Shown: positions 1-10,186, counted from the first letter of the stretch. The stretch: 64,000 nucleotides of DNA from Blautia faecis (GCF_020554845.1 NZ_JAJCIA010000002.1:124001-188000), one strand, 5' to 3'. Numbers and translations are program-made. Notes: generated from the sequence alone by a model not told the origin.

Positions 1-1374
1 GAGCATTCCGTAAAAATATCCACGGATTCCAAGCACAGGAATGGAAAAGAAAACAAATCCAATTCGGATACACACTCCTGCAATATTGTGAAAAAGGCAG
101 GTATCCGGGCGCCCGAGGCCGTTCAGAATACTTTCCAGTGCAGTATTTGTATAAAGAAAAGGGCAGATAAAAGCTAACGTCCTTATGTAAATCCCCGCAG
201 TTTCACTGTGAAAAAGAAAATTTCCCAGTGATTTTCCGAAAATAAAGAAAAAGAATGTACAGAAGGCTCCGAAGAAAAAGCAGTTTTCACAGGTGCGGCG
301 GATCACATGACGGATTTTTTTTTCATGACCGAGGGCCTGTAAACTAGCCACAGAAGGCATCAGCATAACAGAGGCAGAATTTGTCAGTGTTGCCGGGAAA
401 AGAATCAGCGGCAGCGCCATTCCGGTAAAAATTCCGTACACAGACAGGGAATCAGTCCGATTTATTCCAGCCAGAAGCAGTCTTTGGGGAATAAGAACCA
501 TTTCGATGCCAGAGAGTAAGGTAAGCAGCAGCCGGTTGACAGAATGGGGAACTGCAATCTGGGCGATCTCTTTTATAAGAGCATTTATGGAAGTGGCAGT
601 ATTGTTTTTGGCAGAAGCTGGTTGTATATGTGAAATATATTTTACAGCAGAAGGTGAATTTCTGTGAGTGCCTTTGTTTATACGAGAAAATACTCGTAAA
701 ATACGTCGAAGCAGTCTGGCGGCTGGTTTGTAATTTTCCCTGGAAAAATCCAGCCCAAGCGCCAACATACATGCTGCAGTGGCTGTAAGCTCACTGAAAA
801 GTGCACCTCCGGCCGCTATTACAGGGGTAATCTCTTTTTTCTGGGAAATCAGAATCAGGTAGATCACGTAAGTGCTGCCAATCCGGGAAGTCTGCTCAAG
901 AAGCAGGATAAAAGCTGGAATTCCAGTCGTTTTTCTGGCATAATAAAAGCTGTTTACGCATGAATGCAAGGCTGCAAAAGGAAAACTAAAGGCAAGAATA
1001 CGAAGCAGAACCGTAGTACGCGGCTCTTTTAACAAAGCAGAAGCCACAAAATCTGCATTCCAATAGACCAGAAAAGATAAAAGTCCGCAAAGTGCCATCG
1101 AAAGAAATGTTCCAAGAAGCAGCGCATCTCTGGACTCTTTTTCTTTTCCAAGGGCAGTGAAAGAGGCACACAGCCTGGAAATAGCAGCCTGAATGCCCAT
1201 ACAGCAGGCTGCCAGTACGATTGCGTGAACCGGAAGCGTAAGCTGGTAAATTCCCACTCCCTGTGCACCAATAGTATGAGATAAGAATATTCTATAGAAG
1301 AAACCCATCAGGCGGCTGACAAGGCCGGTAAGAGTAAGAATCAGGGTTCCTTTGATAAAAAGTTTGTCAGACAT
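1..1374 (-). CDS. SpoVB/MATE-like polysaccharide flippase (partial, C-terminus outside window)
   Basis: A multi-pass membrane protein of the MOP superfamily (stage V sporulation protein B / polysaccharide exporter group), which moves lipid-linked precursors across the membrane. The visible 458 codons begin MSDKLFIKGT at 1374 and contain repeated hydrophobic helices; the N-terminal stretch with LVSRLMGFFYRIFLSH is typical of SpoVB-like proteins. There is no stop before base 1, so the C-terminus is missing (family members are usually about 500-550 residues). It diverges from nifS. SpoVB acts in spore cortex formation, but paralogues serve other polysaccharides, so the substrate is not assignable. 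Confidence 0.85.
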   Translation of the reverse strand, partial: MSDKLFIKGTLILTLTGLVSRLMGFFYRIFLSHTIGAQGVGIYQLTLPVHAIVLAACCMGIQAAISRLCASFTALGKEKESRDALLLGTFLSMALCGLLSFLVYWNADFVASALLKEPRTTVLLRILAFSFPFAALHSCVNSFYYARKTTGIPAFILLLEQTSRIGSTYVIYLILISQKKEITPVIAAGGALFSELTATAACMLALGLDFSRENYKPAARLLRRILRVFSRINKGTHRNSPSAVKYISHIQPASAKNNTATSINALIKEIAQIAVPHSVNRLLLTLLSGIEMVLIPQRLLLAGINRTDSLSVYGIFTGMALPLILFPATLTNSASVMLMPSVASLQALGHEKKIRHVIRRTCENCFFFGAFCTFFFFIFGKSLGNFLFHSETAGIYIRTLAFICPFLYTNTALESILNGLGRPDTCLFHNIAGVCIRIGFVFFSIPVLGIRGYFYGML

Positions 1375-1428
1375 AAGAATCCGCCTATCCTCTTCATCCT
1401 TTTAGTTAGTTTATGCTGTAAATGTGCC

Positions 1429-1457
1429 TTGACAGAACTGCTATTATCTGGTAAAGT
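1429..1457 (+). promoter_or_regulatory. Sigma-70-type promoter of nifS-nifU
   Basis: A perfect -35 hexamer TTGACA (1429-1434) is followed after 17 bp by TAAAGT (1452-1457, 4/6 match to TATAAT). It leaves an untranslated leader of about 110 nt before nifS. No IscR-type regulator gene is adjacent. Confidence 0.6.
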
Positions 1458-1577
1458 GGGATAGAAATCCAAGAGAAATACTAGGAAATAGAAAAGTACC
1501 TAAGGAGATAGATGAAATAACCCTTTCCCGGGAGTCTTTCATATCGAATTGATACCAATAAACCAGGAGGAAGAAAA

Positions 1578-2759
1578 ATGGGAAAAATGATATATCTGGA
1601 TAATGCGGCTACTACCAAGACCGCTCCGGAAGTAGTAGAAGCAATGCTTCCTTATTTTACCGAAATGTATGGAAATCCATCCAGCATTTACGACTTCGCA
1701 TCCAAGAGCAAAGAAGGCGTCAGCAAGGCAAGAGGCCAGATCGCAGATGCACTTGGTGCCAAGAAAGAAGAAATCTATTTCACAGCTGGCGGTTCAGAGT
1801 CTGATAACTGGGCACTGAAAGCCACCTTTGAAGCATATAAATCCAAAGGAAACCACATCATCACAACCAAGATCGAGCATCATGCAATCCTTCACACCTG
1901 CGAATATCTTGAGAAAGAGCGCGGAGCGAAGATCACATATCTTGATGTAGATGAGAATGGTATTGTGAAGCTTGACGAGCTTGAGAAAGCAATCACACCA
2001 GAGACCATCCTAATCTCCGTTATGTTTGCAAACAACGAGATTGGATCTATTCAGCCAATCAAAGAGATCGGTGCAATTGCCAAAGAGCACGGCATCCTTT
2101 TCCACACAGATGCAGTACAGGCTTTTGGACAGGTGCCGATCAATGTAGATGAATTAGGAATCGATATGCTCAGCTCCAGTGGACACAAGCTGAATGGACC
2201 GAAGGGAATCGGCTTCCTTTACATCCGTAAGGGTGTTAAGATCCGTTCCTTTGTACACGGTGGAGCGCAGGAGAGAAAGCGCCGCGCAGGTACAGAGAAT
2301 GTTCCTGGAATCGTAGGTTACGGTGTTGCTGCAGATCGTGCAGTCCGCACTATGAAAGAACGTACAGACAAAGAGATTCAGGTAAGAGATCATTTCATTG
2401 AAAGAATCCTGAAAGAGATTCCGTATGTGAAATTAAATGGTGACCGTACCAAACGTCTTCCAAATAACGTAAATGTAAGCTTCCAGTTCATCGAAGGAGA
2501 GTCCATGCTGCTCATGCTTGACAATTATGGCATCTGTGCATCCAGCGGTTCCGCCTGTACATCAGGCTCTCTGGATCCGTCCCATGTACTTCTGGCAATC
2601 GGACTCCCGCATGAGATTGCACATGGTTCCCTGCGTATGACCTTAAGCGAGGAGACTACCATGGAAGATGCTGATTTTGTAGTAGATAAGCTGAAAGAAA
2701 TCGTAGCTTACCTGAGATCAATGTCTCCATTATATGAAGATTTTATAAAAAAACAGTAA
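1578..2759 (+). CDS. nifS: Cysteine desulfurase NifS/IscS
   Basis: A PLP-dependent enzyme that takes sulfur from L-cysteine, forming a persulfide that is handed to the NifU scaffold for Fe-S cluster assembly. At 393 aa it has normal family length. The PLP lysine lies in SSGHKLNGPKG (K204), and the persulfide cysteine is C327 in SSGSACTSGS. The start is set by AGGAGGAAGAAAA just before the ATG. It is followed 185 bp later by nifU, and its own TAA stop is formed by the first bases of a dispersed repeat. The NifS/NifU pairing is the usual Fe-S system of clostridia. Confidence 0.95.
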   Translation: MGKMIYLDNAATTKTAPEVVEAMLPYFTEMYGNPSSIYDFASKSKEGVSKARGQIADALGAKKEEIYFTAGGSESDNWALKATFEAYKSKGNHIITTKIEHHAILHTCEYLEKERGAKITYLDVDENGIVKLDELEKAITPETILISVMFANNEIGSIQPIKEIGAIAKEHGILFHTDAVQAFGQVPINVDELGIDMLSSSGHKLNGPKGIGFLYIRKGVKIRSFVHGGAQERKRRAGTENVPGIVGYGVAADRAVRTMKERTDKEIQVRDHFIERILKEIPYVKLNGDRTKRLPNNVNVSFQFIEGESMLLMLDNYGICASSGSACTSGSLDPSHVLLAIGLPHEIAHGSLRMTLSEETTMEDADFVVDKLKEIVAYLRSMSPLYEDFIKKQ

Positions 2760-2898
2760 CTGTTCAGTACCTTCACAGTTACACGCTTCGCGATGCACAG
2801 AAATCATGCTTTGCATGATTTCGCGCCGACATTCTCGGGCTTTCTGTGAACTACGTTCACAAAAAACACCTCGCGGAATAGTGCCTGCTGAATAGTTA
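2757..2898. repeat. Dispersed palindromic repeat, family A, copy 1
   Basis: A 142-bp element bounded by near-perfect inverted ends (TAACTGTTCAG and CTGAATAGTTA, one mismatch), with internal hairpins such as AATCATGCTTTGCATGATT. It matches 21246-21386 closely, and 42679-42802 in reverse orientation. It lies between nifS and nifU and supplies the stop codon of nifS. Confidence 0.8.
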
Positions 2899-2944
2899 AA
2901 AAAATAAAAAATTTGATTAAAACACTTGCCAGGAGGAAAAAAAG

Positions 2945-3391
2945 ATGTATAGTGAGAAAGTAATGGATCATTTCCAGCATCCACGTAATGTTGGAGAAAT
3001 AGAGAATGCAAGCGGTGTCGGTACAGTAGGAAATGCCAAATGCGGCGATATTATGAGAATTTTCCTGGATATCGATGATGAGACACATATTATCAGAGAC
3101 TGCAAATTCAAAACCTTTGGCTGCGGTGCTGCAGTTGCAACCAGCAGTATGGCTACTGAGATGGTAAAAGGTAAGACCATCGAGGAAGCTATGAAGCTTA
3201 CCAACAAGGCTGTTATGGAGGCTCTTGATGGACTTCCGCCAGTGAAAGTACACTGTTCTCTTCTTGCAGAGGAGGCTGTACATGCTGCACTGTGGGATTA
3301 CGCACAGAAGCATCACATTGAGATCGAAGGTCTGAAGAAACCGAAGTCTGACATCCATGAGGGTGAAGAGGCAGAGGAAGAAGAGTATTAA
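2945..3391 (+). CDS. nifU: Fe-S cluster assembly scaffold NifU/IscU
   Basis: A 148-aa scaffold on which NifS-derived sulfur and iron form [Fe-S] clusters before transfer to apoproteins. The three conserved cluster-ligand cysteines are visible: C33 in NAKCGD, C60 in TFGCGA and C104 in VHCSLL; an extra C53 is not part of the signature. A strong AGGAGG lies just upstream. The C-terminus carries an acidic tail (EGEEAEEEEY) beyond the fold. Only the N-terminal IscU-like domain is present; the longer NifU domains are absent, as usual in this lineage. Confidence 0.95.
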   Translation: MYSEKVMDHFQHPRNVGEIENASGVGTVGNAKCGDIMRIFLDIDDETHIIRDCKFKTFGCGAAVATSSMATEMVKGKTIEEAMKLTNKAVMEALDGLPPVKVHCSLLAEEAVHAALWDYAQKHHIEIEGLKKPKSDIHEGEEAEEEEY

Positions 3392-3538
3392 TAGTTACTG
3401 CGAACTGCAGTAATTGTGAGGTGTCGTCATCGATACAAAAGAATAATATTTTTTACAGGAAACCGAATCCTTAAGCAGATTTATTTCGTTACAGATAAAT
3501 AGGTGGTAAAGATGAGGCAGACCGTAAAGAGAATTCAT

Positions 3539-3572
3539 CAGGGCGGATGTTATCATCTGCCCTGAATTTGTT
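3539..3572 (+). terminator. Hairpin terminator after nifU
   Basis: An 11-bp stem CAGGGCGGATG / CATCTGCCCTG (one G-U pair) with a 4-nt loop, followed by AATTTGTTG. The U-tract is weak, so termination strength is uncertain. Confidence 0.5.
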
Positions 3573-3621
3573 GCTGCTTATAATAAAGTTACGCGAAGTA
3601 TACTTCTGTGAGCAGTAATCT

Positions 3622-3645
3622 GATTTTTTTAACATGCTCCAGGAA
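3622..3645. repeat. Family B repeat, right-end fragment
   Basis: TTTTTTTAACATGCTCCAGG resembles the right end TTTTTAAACATGCTCTAGG seen near 58930 and in other family B copies. It is only a partial copy, located in the 312-bp gap between nifU and the P-type ATPase. Nothing else was recognised in that gap apart from the hairpin at 3539. Confidence 0.45.
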
Positions 3646-3703
3646 AGAAAAAGAGTAAAAACGAAACATCCTTAAAGAAAACATAAGAATGAAGGAAGTA
3701 ACG

Positions 3704-6310
3704 ATGACAGGACTGACAAACGAACAGGTACAACAAAGAATTGAAGAGGGGAAAATCAATGCCAATGAGAACCCTAACACAAGAAGCTATAAGCAGATCA
3801 TAAGGGAGAATGTGCTTACATTTTTCAACTTTCTGAACCTGGCTCTGATGATTATGGTATTGCTGGTTGGCTCCTATAAGAACTCCATGTTCATGGGGAT
3901 TATTGTGATCAATACGGTGATCGGAATCATCCAGGAAGTGCGTGCGAAAAAGACGCTGGATAAGCTGGCTATCCTTACGGAGAGCAAGGCAGTGGTCTTG
4001 CGTGAAGGCAAAAAATGGTCTATCTCCACGGAGAAGCTGGTTCTGGACGATATCCTTTTTCTGAAAACAGGAGATCAGGTGCCTGCAGATGCCAAGGTGC
4101 TTGAGGGCAGTATTGAGGTCAATGAATCCCTACTGACCGGTGAATCGGATAACCTTCAGAAAAATGAAGGAGACGAGCTTTTTTCAGGAAGCTTTGTCAC
4201 ATCCGGAGAGGCCTGCTGTCAGGTTATCCACGTTGGCAAGGATAATTACGCATCTCAGATTACCAGCGAGGCTAAGGAATTTAAACGTCATAACTCAGAA
4301 CTTCGTAATTCCCTGAATGCGATTCTGAAGACTATAAGTGTGATCATAGTTCCTATGGGAATGCTGTTGTTTTATAAGCAATATTACATTGCGGGAAACG
4401 GAATCCGGGATGCAGTAGTGAATATGGTGGCTGCTGTCCTTGGAATGATCCCTGAGGGACTGGTGCTCCTTACCAGTGTGGCGCTGACTCTTGGTGCGCT
4501 GACGCTGACCCGTAAGAATACTTTGGTGCAGGAATTGTATTGTATTGAGACTCTGGCGAGAGTGGATACCCTCTGTCTGGATAAAACCGGAACCATCACA
4601 GCCGGTACCATGTGTGTGGAGCAGGTACAGCCCTATGTGGAGGGTATGGAGATCAGGACTCCGGAAGCAGAAAATGAGAATATAAGCGAAAGTACAATAA
4701 ATGGAACAGCGAATCAAGCTCAGAAAGTTCCAGAAATGGCAGCTGCAGAGGCGCAGTCTGAAGTATCCGTGGTTGCGGCACAATTGCAGATAGGAGCTGT
4801 TATGGGAACTACTGAACAGCTGTCAGCACAAGATTCACAGGGCAATGTCAATACTGATTTGGCCATCAGCGGCGCCCAGCCAGAACTGACCATGGGCGAG
4901 ATCGAGCGTGTCATGGCAAACATGATGTCCGTTTTAAAGGATAAGAATGCCACCGCAGATGCACTCCACAAACGCTTCTCCAGAAGAACGGACATGCCGG
5001 TAGATCATTGCATTCCGTTTTCCTCAGACCGCAAATACAGCGGTGTAGCCTTTAAAACAGAAGGAACTTATCTGATGGGTGCTGCTCAGTTCCTTTTTCC
5101 GGATGGAAATGAAGACTTGATCAAGCAGTGTGCTGCTTATGGAAAAGAAGGCTTACGTGTTCTGGTGTTGGCGCATAGCCCAAACCTGAATCGGGAGAAT
5201 GAGCTTCCGGAAGGGTTAAAGCCGGTTGCGTTATTTATGCTCACTGACATTATCAGGGATAATGCCCCTGAAACCTTGGCATTTTTCAAAGACCAGGGCG
5301 TAGATCTGAAAGTGATCTCCGGTGATGATCCTGTGACTGTTTCTGCCATTGCAAAAAAAGCAGGCCTGGAGAATGCAGATAAATATATTGATGCCACCAC
5401 TATCACTACACCGGAGGATATGGAGCGTGCCGTTGCAGAGTGTTCCGTATTCGGCCGTGTAACCCCGCAGCAGAAGAAAGAGATGGTGCTTGCCCTTCAG
5501 AAACAGAAGCATACAGTTGCCATGACCGGTGACGGTGTGAACGATGTTCTGGCACTGAAAGAGGCAGACTGCAGCGTAGTTATGGCAGAGGGAAGTGACG
5601 CTGCCAAGAACATTGCAAATGTAGTCCTTATGGATTCTAATTTCGCTGCTATGCCGGAGATTGTGAACCAGGGACGCCGTGTGGTGAACAACATCCGCAC
5701 CGCAGCTTCCATGTTCCTGATCAAAACTATTTTCTCTGCGCTGCTGTGTCTGATTACTATTTTCTGGGGCGATAGCTATCCGTTTGAGCCAATTCAGATG
5801 TCCCTGATCAGTGCCTGTGCAGTGGGTATCCCAACCTTCCTGCTCGCCCAGGAAAACAACTTCAACAAGATTGAGAGTGGTTTTCTGCGTTATGTATTTA
5901 TGAATGCATTCCCAGCAGCAGTCACCATCACGGGATGTGTATTTACCATTATGCTGGTCTGCCAGAACGTTTACCATAGCAATGTAATGCTGAGTACAGC
6001 CTGTTTCCTGGTAACAGGATGGAATTACATGGCAGCTTTGAAGACGGTATACGCGCCGCTTAGCAGGTACAGGAAAATCATTATTTACGGTATGCAGTTT
6101 ATTTTCTTCTTTGCAGCCGTATGTGTGCAGAACCTGCTTGCACTTGGCTCACTGGAGTTCGGAATGATCATCCTGGTATTTATCCTGATGACCTTCTCTC
6201 CGGTCGTAATCGAAGTTATCACAGAATGGTGCAGATCTTTGTATAACAAGGCACATGAGAAGGAAAAGAAAGGAATTATTTCTCTGTTTTTGGAGAAAGT
6301 GCAGAAATAA
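3704..6310 (+). CDS. P-type cation-transporting ATPase, CtpE-like
   Basis: An integral membrane pump powered by ATP through an aspartyl-phosphate intermediate. It has the TGES actuator loop (about residue 145), the phosphorylation motif DKTGT (D293), and TGDGVND in the hinge. The transmembrane site IPEGLVLLTS resembles CtpE-type (calcium-linked) pumps rather than heavy-metal CPx ATPases, but the ion is inferred. A roughly 90-residue Ala/Glu/Gln-rich low-complexity stretch is inserted after the phosphorylation site. The ATG at 3704 is preferred because GGAAG precedes it at proper spacing; an in-frame ATG at 3689 lies upstream of that site. Confidence 0.9.
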   Translation: MTGLTNEQVQQRIEEGKINANENPNTRSYKQIIRENVLTFFNFLNLALMIMVLLVGSYKNSMFMGIIVINTVIGIIQEVRAKKTLDKLAILTESKAVVLREGKKWSISTEKLVLDDILFLKTGDQVPADAKVLEGSIEVNESLLTGESDNLQKNEGDELFSGSFVTSGEACCQVIHVGKDNYASQITSEAKEFKRHNSELRNSLNAILKTISVIIVPMGMLLFYKQYYIAGNGIRDAVVNMVAAVLGMIPEGLVLLTSVALTLGALTLTRKNTLVQELYCIETLARVDTLCLDKTGTITAGTMCVEQVQPYVEGMEIRTPEAENENISESTINGTANQAQKVPEMAAAEAQSEVSVVAAQLQIGAVMGTTEQLSAQDSQGNVNTDLAISGAQPELTMGEIERVMANMMSVLKDKNATADALHKRFSRRTDMPVDHCIPFSSDRKYSGVAFKTEGTYLMGAAQFLFPDGNEDLIKQCAAYGKEGLRVLVLAHSPNLNRENELPEGLKPVALFMLTDIIRDNAPETLAFFKDQGVDLKVISGDDPVTVSAIAKKAGLENADKYIDATTITTPEDMERAVAECSVFGRVTPQQKKEMVLALQKQKHTVAMTGDGVNDVLALKEADCSVVMAEGSDAAKNIANVVLMDSNFAAMPEIVNQGRRVVNNIRTAASMFLIKTIFSALLCLITIFWGDSYPFEPIQMSLISACAVGIPTFLLAQENNFNKIESGFLRYVFMNAFPAAVTITGCVFTIMLVCQNVYHSNVMLSTACFLVTGWNYMAALKTVYAPLSRYRKIIIYGMQFIFFFAAVCVQNLLALGSLEFGMIILVFILMTFSPVVIEVITEWCRSLYNKAHEKEKKGIISLFLEKVQK

Positions 6311-6373
6311 TGACTGACCTGGTCTTGAGTGGCAATCAAAAATAATACCTCAAGCTGAATTTGAAAAGAAACG

Positions 6374-6418
6374 CAAAAAATGCTTCATCGCTTATTCTGG
6401 CGATGAGGCATTTTTTTA
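6374..6418 (+). terminator. Intrinsic terminator of the P-type ATPase gene
   Basis: Stem AATGCTTCATCGC / GCGATGAGGCATT around an 8-nt loop, followed by seven T residues. The last bases (TTTTTTTAACACGTTCTA) also resemble the right end of family B. Confidence 0.8.
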
Positions 6419-6488
6419 ACACGTTCTAAAAGCCGGGCTGATGTGAGAAGCTGATCGCTTCTGCAGTGCATGGCAAAATAGGGTTTCC

Positions 6489-7322
6489 TTATAGCTTTAC
6501 AAAGGTTGGTTTCCGGTTTTCAAATACTGTATAATATTCAAATCCGCATTCTTTCAGTACCTTTGATGCTTTGTCAAAGGCATAGCCGATTTTATCCGGT
6601 GTATGCGCGTCAGCACCAATGGTGATGATTTCACCCCCTAGTTCTTTATAACGTCGGATGATATCCGTACATGGGTTTGGCTCTCCAAGCCTGTAGTGAT
6701 AACCGCCGGTGTTGACCTCCAGTCCTACATTTGTGTCTGCCAGTTTTTTCAGAATCGCATCCAGAATGTTCCGATATTTTTTATAAGAATAAAACTGGTT
6801 CTTGTTTGGACCGTAGCGGACAATATAATCCAGATGTCCATAAGTGTCCATTTCATGAAATGCATCCAGATTCTCCAGAATGGATTCGAAATATTCAAGG
6901 TAGGCCTGTTCCTCGTTCCTGCCCTGGAAAAATTCCGGGTAGTAGGGGTCGGCACCGTGGACTACGTGAGAAGAACCAATCACGAAATCGAAAGGATATT
7001 CTTTTAAAAGATTGTGAAAATATTGTTTAAGATGAAGCTGCAAACCGATCTCAATACCGAAATGGATGTGAATCTGATTCTTGTAGGTCTCTTTCAGTTC
7101 GTTGAGTTTGGTGTAATAGGCGGGAATATCCAGGGCAAATTCCAGGTCATCCGGAGTTGGTGGATAGTCTGGATCCAGATGCTCTGTAAAGCAGATTCCC
7201 TTAAACCCCAGTGCAATGGCCTGGCGGATCATATCCTCAGTGGGAGTGCCGGAATCTGCGGAAAATTCAGAATGCATGTGGCAGTCCCACAAAACTCCGG
7301 GAGAGTTGGAAAGTATTTTCAT
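6489..7322 (-). CDS. PHP-domain phosphatase, HisJ/histidinol-phosphatase-like
   Basis: A 277-aa PHP-fold metal-dependent phosphoesterase. The N-terminus shows WDCHMHSEFSADSG (metal-binding HxH) and later GICFTEHLD, GSSHVVHG and IGADAHTP, the four PHP motif regions. HisJ-type members hydrolyse histidinol phosphate in histidine synthesis, but no his genes are nearby, so the substrate is open. The start at 7322 follows AAGGAGGTTATT; an upstream in-frame extension to 7553 lacks a comparable site. Confidence 0.8.
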   Translation of the reverse strand: MKILSNSPGVLWDCHMHSEFSADSGTPTEDMIRQAIALGFKGICFTEHLDPDYPPTPDDLEFALDIPAYYTKLNELKETYKNQIHIHFGIEIGLQLHLKQYFHNLLKEYPFDFVIGSSHVVHGADPYYPEFFQGRNEEQAYLEYFESILENLDAFHEMDTYGHLDYIVRYGPNKNQFYSYKKYRNILDAILKKLADTNVGLEVNTGGYHYRLGEPNPCTDIIRRYKELGGEIITIGADAHTPDKIGYAFDKASKVLKECGFEYYTVFENRKPTFVKL

Positions 7323-7581
7323 AATAACCTCCTTATGAATTATAAACCAAGCAAAGTATTTTAAAAATATATTTTCTGTAAATATAAAGATATATTTTAT
7401 GGATAAGTGTACAGCGAAGGAACATGTGAAAAAAATTCTTCCTACACGAAAAAGAAAGGAAAAAATGTGCATAAATGCTGCCACTGTGTCATAAAAGGGA
7501 CTTAATTGTCTCATTTGAGAGCAGTATATCATATCAGAGGATATTTGTGGCAATTTGCTTGTTATTTTTTTGAAAATAGGC

Positions 7582-7610
7582 TTGAATTTTTGTTCGGAAT
7601 TAGGTACAAT
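7582..7610 (+). promoter_or_regulatory. Promoter of gap
   Basis: TTGAAT (7582-7587), a 17-bp spacer and TACAAT (7605-7610), about 80 bp before the gap start. The rest of the 369-bp gap between the PHP gene and gap is AT-rich and shows nothing else recognisable. Confidence 0.6.
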
Positions 7611-7691
7611 ACGCTATAGGTTGATGTTTCTTTCACAAAGATTGAAGCACTCACATAATTTTTACCATTTAATTCATAGGAGGAATTTATC

Positions 7692-8711
7692 ATGGCAGTA
7701 AAAGTTGCAATTAATGGTTTTGGACGTATTGGTCGTCTTGCATTCCGTCAGATGTTCGGTGCAGAAGGATTTGAAATCGTTGCTATCAACGACTTAACAT
7801 CTCCTAAAATGCTCGCTCACTTATTAAAATATGACTCAACTCAGGGAAGATATGCTCTTGCAGATACAGTAGTAGCTGGAGAGGATTCCATCACAGTTGA
7901 CGGAAAAGAAATCAAAATTTATGCAAAAGCTAACGCTGCTGAGCTTCCATGGGGAGAGATCGGTGTAGACGTAGTTCTTGAGTGTACTGGATTCTATACA
8001 TCCAAAGACAAAGCTCAGGCTCATATCGATGCAGGTGCTAAACACGTTATCATTTCCGCTCCGGCTGGAAACGACCTTAAGACAATCGTTTACAATGTAA
8101 ACCATGAGACTCTTACAAAAGAGGATCACATCATTTCCGCAGCTTCCTGTACAACAAACTGCTTAGCTCCAATGGCTAAAGCACTTAATGATCTTGCTGC
8201 AATCAAATCCGGTATCATGTGCACAATCCACGCTTACACAGGCGATCAGATGACACTTGACGGACCGCAGAGAAAAGGCGATCTGAGAAGATCCCGTGCA
8301 GCTGCAGTTAACATCGTTCCGAACAGCACAGGTGCTGCTAAAGCAATCGGTCTTGTTATCCCAGAACTGAACGGCAAACTGATCGGTTCCGCACAGCGTG
8401 TTCCAACCCCAACAGGTTCTACTACAATCCTTACAGCAGTTGTTGAAGGAAATGTAACTAAAGAGCAGATCAACGCAGCTATGAAAGCAGCTTCTAACGA
8501 GTCCTTCGGATACAACGAAGATGAGATCGTTTCCAGCGATATCGTTGGTATGAGATTTGGTTCTCTGTTCGATGCTACTCAGACAATGGTTCTTCCACTT
8601 GAGAATGGCACAACAGAGGTTCAGGTTGTTTCCTGGTATGATAATGAGAACTCCTACACAAGCCAGATGGTTCGTACAATCAAACACTTTGGCAAACTGC
8701 TTAACGCTTAA
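7692..8711 (+). CDS. gap: Glyceraldehyde-3-phosphate dehydrogenase, type I
   Basis: Converts glyceraldehyde-3-phosphate, NAD+ and phosphate to 1,3-bisphosphoglycerate in glycolysis. The 339-aa protein has the N-terminal Rossmann motif NGFGRIGR and the catalytic SCTTNC (C153). A strong AGGAGG precedes the ATG. It heads a gap-pgk-tpiA series in the same orientation. The gene's high use of preferred codons fits a highly expressed enzyme. Confidence 0.97.
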   Translation: MAVKVAINGFGRIGRLAFRQMFGAEGFEIVAINDLTSPKMLAHLLKYDSTQGRYALADTVVAGEDSITVDGKEIKIYAKANAAELPWGEIGVDVVLECTGFYTSKDKAQAHIDAGAKHVIISAPAGNDLKTIVYNVNHETLTKEDHIISAASCTTNCLAPMAKALNDLAAIKSGIMCTIHAYTGDQMTLDGPQRKGDLRRSRAAAVNIVPNSTGAAKAIGLVIPELNGKLIGSAQRVPTPTGSTTILTAVVEGNVTKEQINAAMKAASNESFGYNEDEIVSSDIVGMRFGSLFDATQTMVLPLENGTTEVQVVSWYDNENSYTSQMVRTIKHFGKLLNA

Positions 8712-8782
8712 TCAGAAGCAGAGTAGGGTTTTCGAATGCTGACAAGCCACGGCTTGACAGCATATGAATAAGACTCAGAGAA

Positions 8783-8815
8783 GGGTCCGGTCTGAATAGG
8801 ACCGGACCCTTTTGT
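8783..8815 (+). terminator. Intrinsic terminator between gap and pgk
   Basis: A perfect 10-bp stem GGGTCCGGTC / GACCGGACCC around a 7-nt loop, followed by TTTTGT. A second imperfect hairpin (about 8736-8766, arms ATGCTG and CAGCAT) lies just before it. This likely gives partial termination, so that gap is made in excess over pgk. Confidence 0.75.
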
Positions 8816-8854
8816 CTGTATAAAAAGTTAAATTTTATAAGGAGGCATAACAAG

Positions 8855-10048
8855 ATGCTGAATAAGAAATCTGTTGATGACATCAACGTAAAAGGCAAAA
8901 GAGTCCTCGTAAGATGTGACTTCAATGTACCTCTGCAGGACGGTAAGATTACAGATGAGAACCGTCTGGTAGCAGCTCTTCCTACAATCAAGAAGCTTGT
9001 TGCAGATGGTGGAAAGATTATCCTTTGCTCTCACCTTGGAAAACCGAAAGGAGAGCCGAAACCGGAGCTTTCTCTTGCACCTGTTGCAAAACGTCTCACA
9101 GAACTTCTCGGACAGGAAGTGAAATTCGTTCCAAGCCCGGTTGTTGTAGATGACACTGTAAAAGCAGCAGTAGCTGACATGAAAGACGGCGAGATCATTC
9201 TTCTTGAGAACACTCGTTATCGTGCAGAAGAGACTAAGAACGGTGATGAATTCAGCAAGGAACTTGCTTCTCTTTGCGATGTATTTGTAAACGATGCATT
9301 TGGTACCGCTCATAGAGCACACTGCTCTAATGTTGGTGTTACCAAATATGTAGATACAGCTGTTGTTGGATATCTGATGCAGAAAGAAATCGATTTCCTC
9401 GGAAACGCTGTAAACAATCCTGACAGACCATTCGTAGCTATCCTTGGCGGCGCTAAGGTTTCCAGCAAGATTTCTGTTATCAACAACCTTCTTGACAAGG
9501 TAGATACTCTGATCATCGGTGGTGGAATGTCCTACACATTCTCCAAGGCTATGGGCGGACATATCGGAAAATCCCTTTGCGAGGATGATTATCTTCAGTA
9601 TGCATTAGACATGATGAAGAAAGCAGAAGATAAAGGCGTTAAGCTTCTTCTTCCTGTAGATAACAGAATCGGAGATGACTTCTCCAACGACTGCAACATC
9701 CAGGTTGTAAAACGTGGCGAGATTCCGGATGGCTGGGAAGGAATGGACATCGGACCAGAGACAGAGAAACTTTTCGCTGACGCTGTAAAAGATGCCAAGA
9801 CAGTTGTTTGGAACGGACCGATGGGCTGCTTCGAAATGCCGAACTTCGCTCGTGGTACGGAGGCTGTTGCTAAGGCTCTTGCTGATACAGATGCTACCAC
9901 TATCATCGGTGGTGGTGATTCCGCAGCAGCTGTTAACATCCTCGGCTATGGTGACAAGATGACACACATCTCCACAGGTGGCGGTGCATCTCTTGAATTC
10001 CTGGAAGGAAAAGAGTTACCAGGTGTAGCAGCAGCTAACGATAAATAA
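8855..10048 (+). CDS. pgk: Phosphoglycerate kinase
   Basis: Transfers phosphate from 1,3-bisphosphoglycerate to ADP, the first ATP-forming step of glycolysis. At 397 aa it has full family length; [13 protein letters not shown] near the N-terminus and GGGDSAAAV plus [13 protein letters not shown] near the C-terminus are diagnostic. An AAGGAGG site precedes the ATG. It follows gap and a terminator hairpin, and precedes tpiA after 188 bp. Confidence 0.97.
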   Translation: MLNKKSVDDINVKGKRVLVRCDFNVPLQDGKITDENRLVAALPTIKKLVADGGKIILCSHLGKPKGEPKPELSLAPVAKRLTELLGQEVKFVPSPVVVDDTVKAAVADMKDGEIILLENTRYRAEETKNGDEFSKELASLCDVFVNDAFGTAHRAHCSNVGVTKYVDTAVVGYLMQKEIDFLGNAVNNPDRPFVAILGGAKVSSKISVINNLLDKVDTLIIGGGMSYTFSKAMGGHIGKSLCEDDYLQYALDMMKKAEDKGVKLLLPVDNRIGDDFSNDCNIQVVKRGEIPDGWEGMDIGPETEKLFADAVKDAKTVVWNGPMGCFEMPNFARGTEAVAKALADTDATTIIGGGDSAAAVNILGYGDKMTHISTGGGASLEFLEGKELPGVAAANDK

Positions 10049-10056
10049 ATAGAGCA

Positions 10057-10186
10057 CTTAATGAAAGCAAGCTGTAAGCGCAGCTTGAATTATGTGCGAA
10101 TTTGGTTCGAAGGAACTTAATGAGAGCAAGCCAACGGCGCAGACCAGCTGATTTTCATATATGGTGATGTCGCCTGCCGGCGACAT
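10057..10186. other. pgk-tpiA spacer with a direct repeat and a hairpin
   Basis: Two near-identical 16-mers, CTTAATGAAAGCAAGC (10057-10072) and CTTAATGAGAGCAAGC (10116-10131), lie 59 bp apart. Then comes a perfect 8-bp hairpin ATGTCGCC / GGCGACAT (10167-10186) without a U-tract. These may be mRNA processing or stabilising structures; the function is not known. Confidence 0.45.

Noticed and set aside
2730..3011. Open frame through the family A repeat with MISVHREA-like translation
   Set aside because: Such frames arise from translating the palindromic repeat; the same peptide appears at the other copies.
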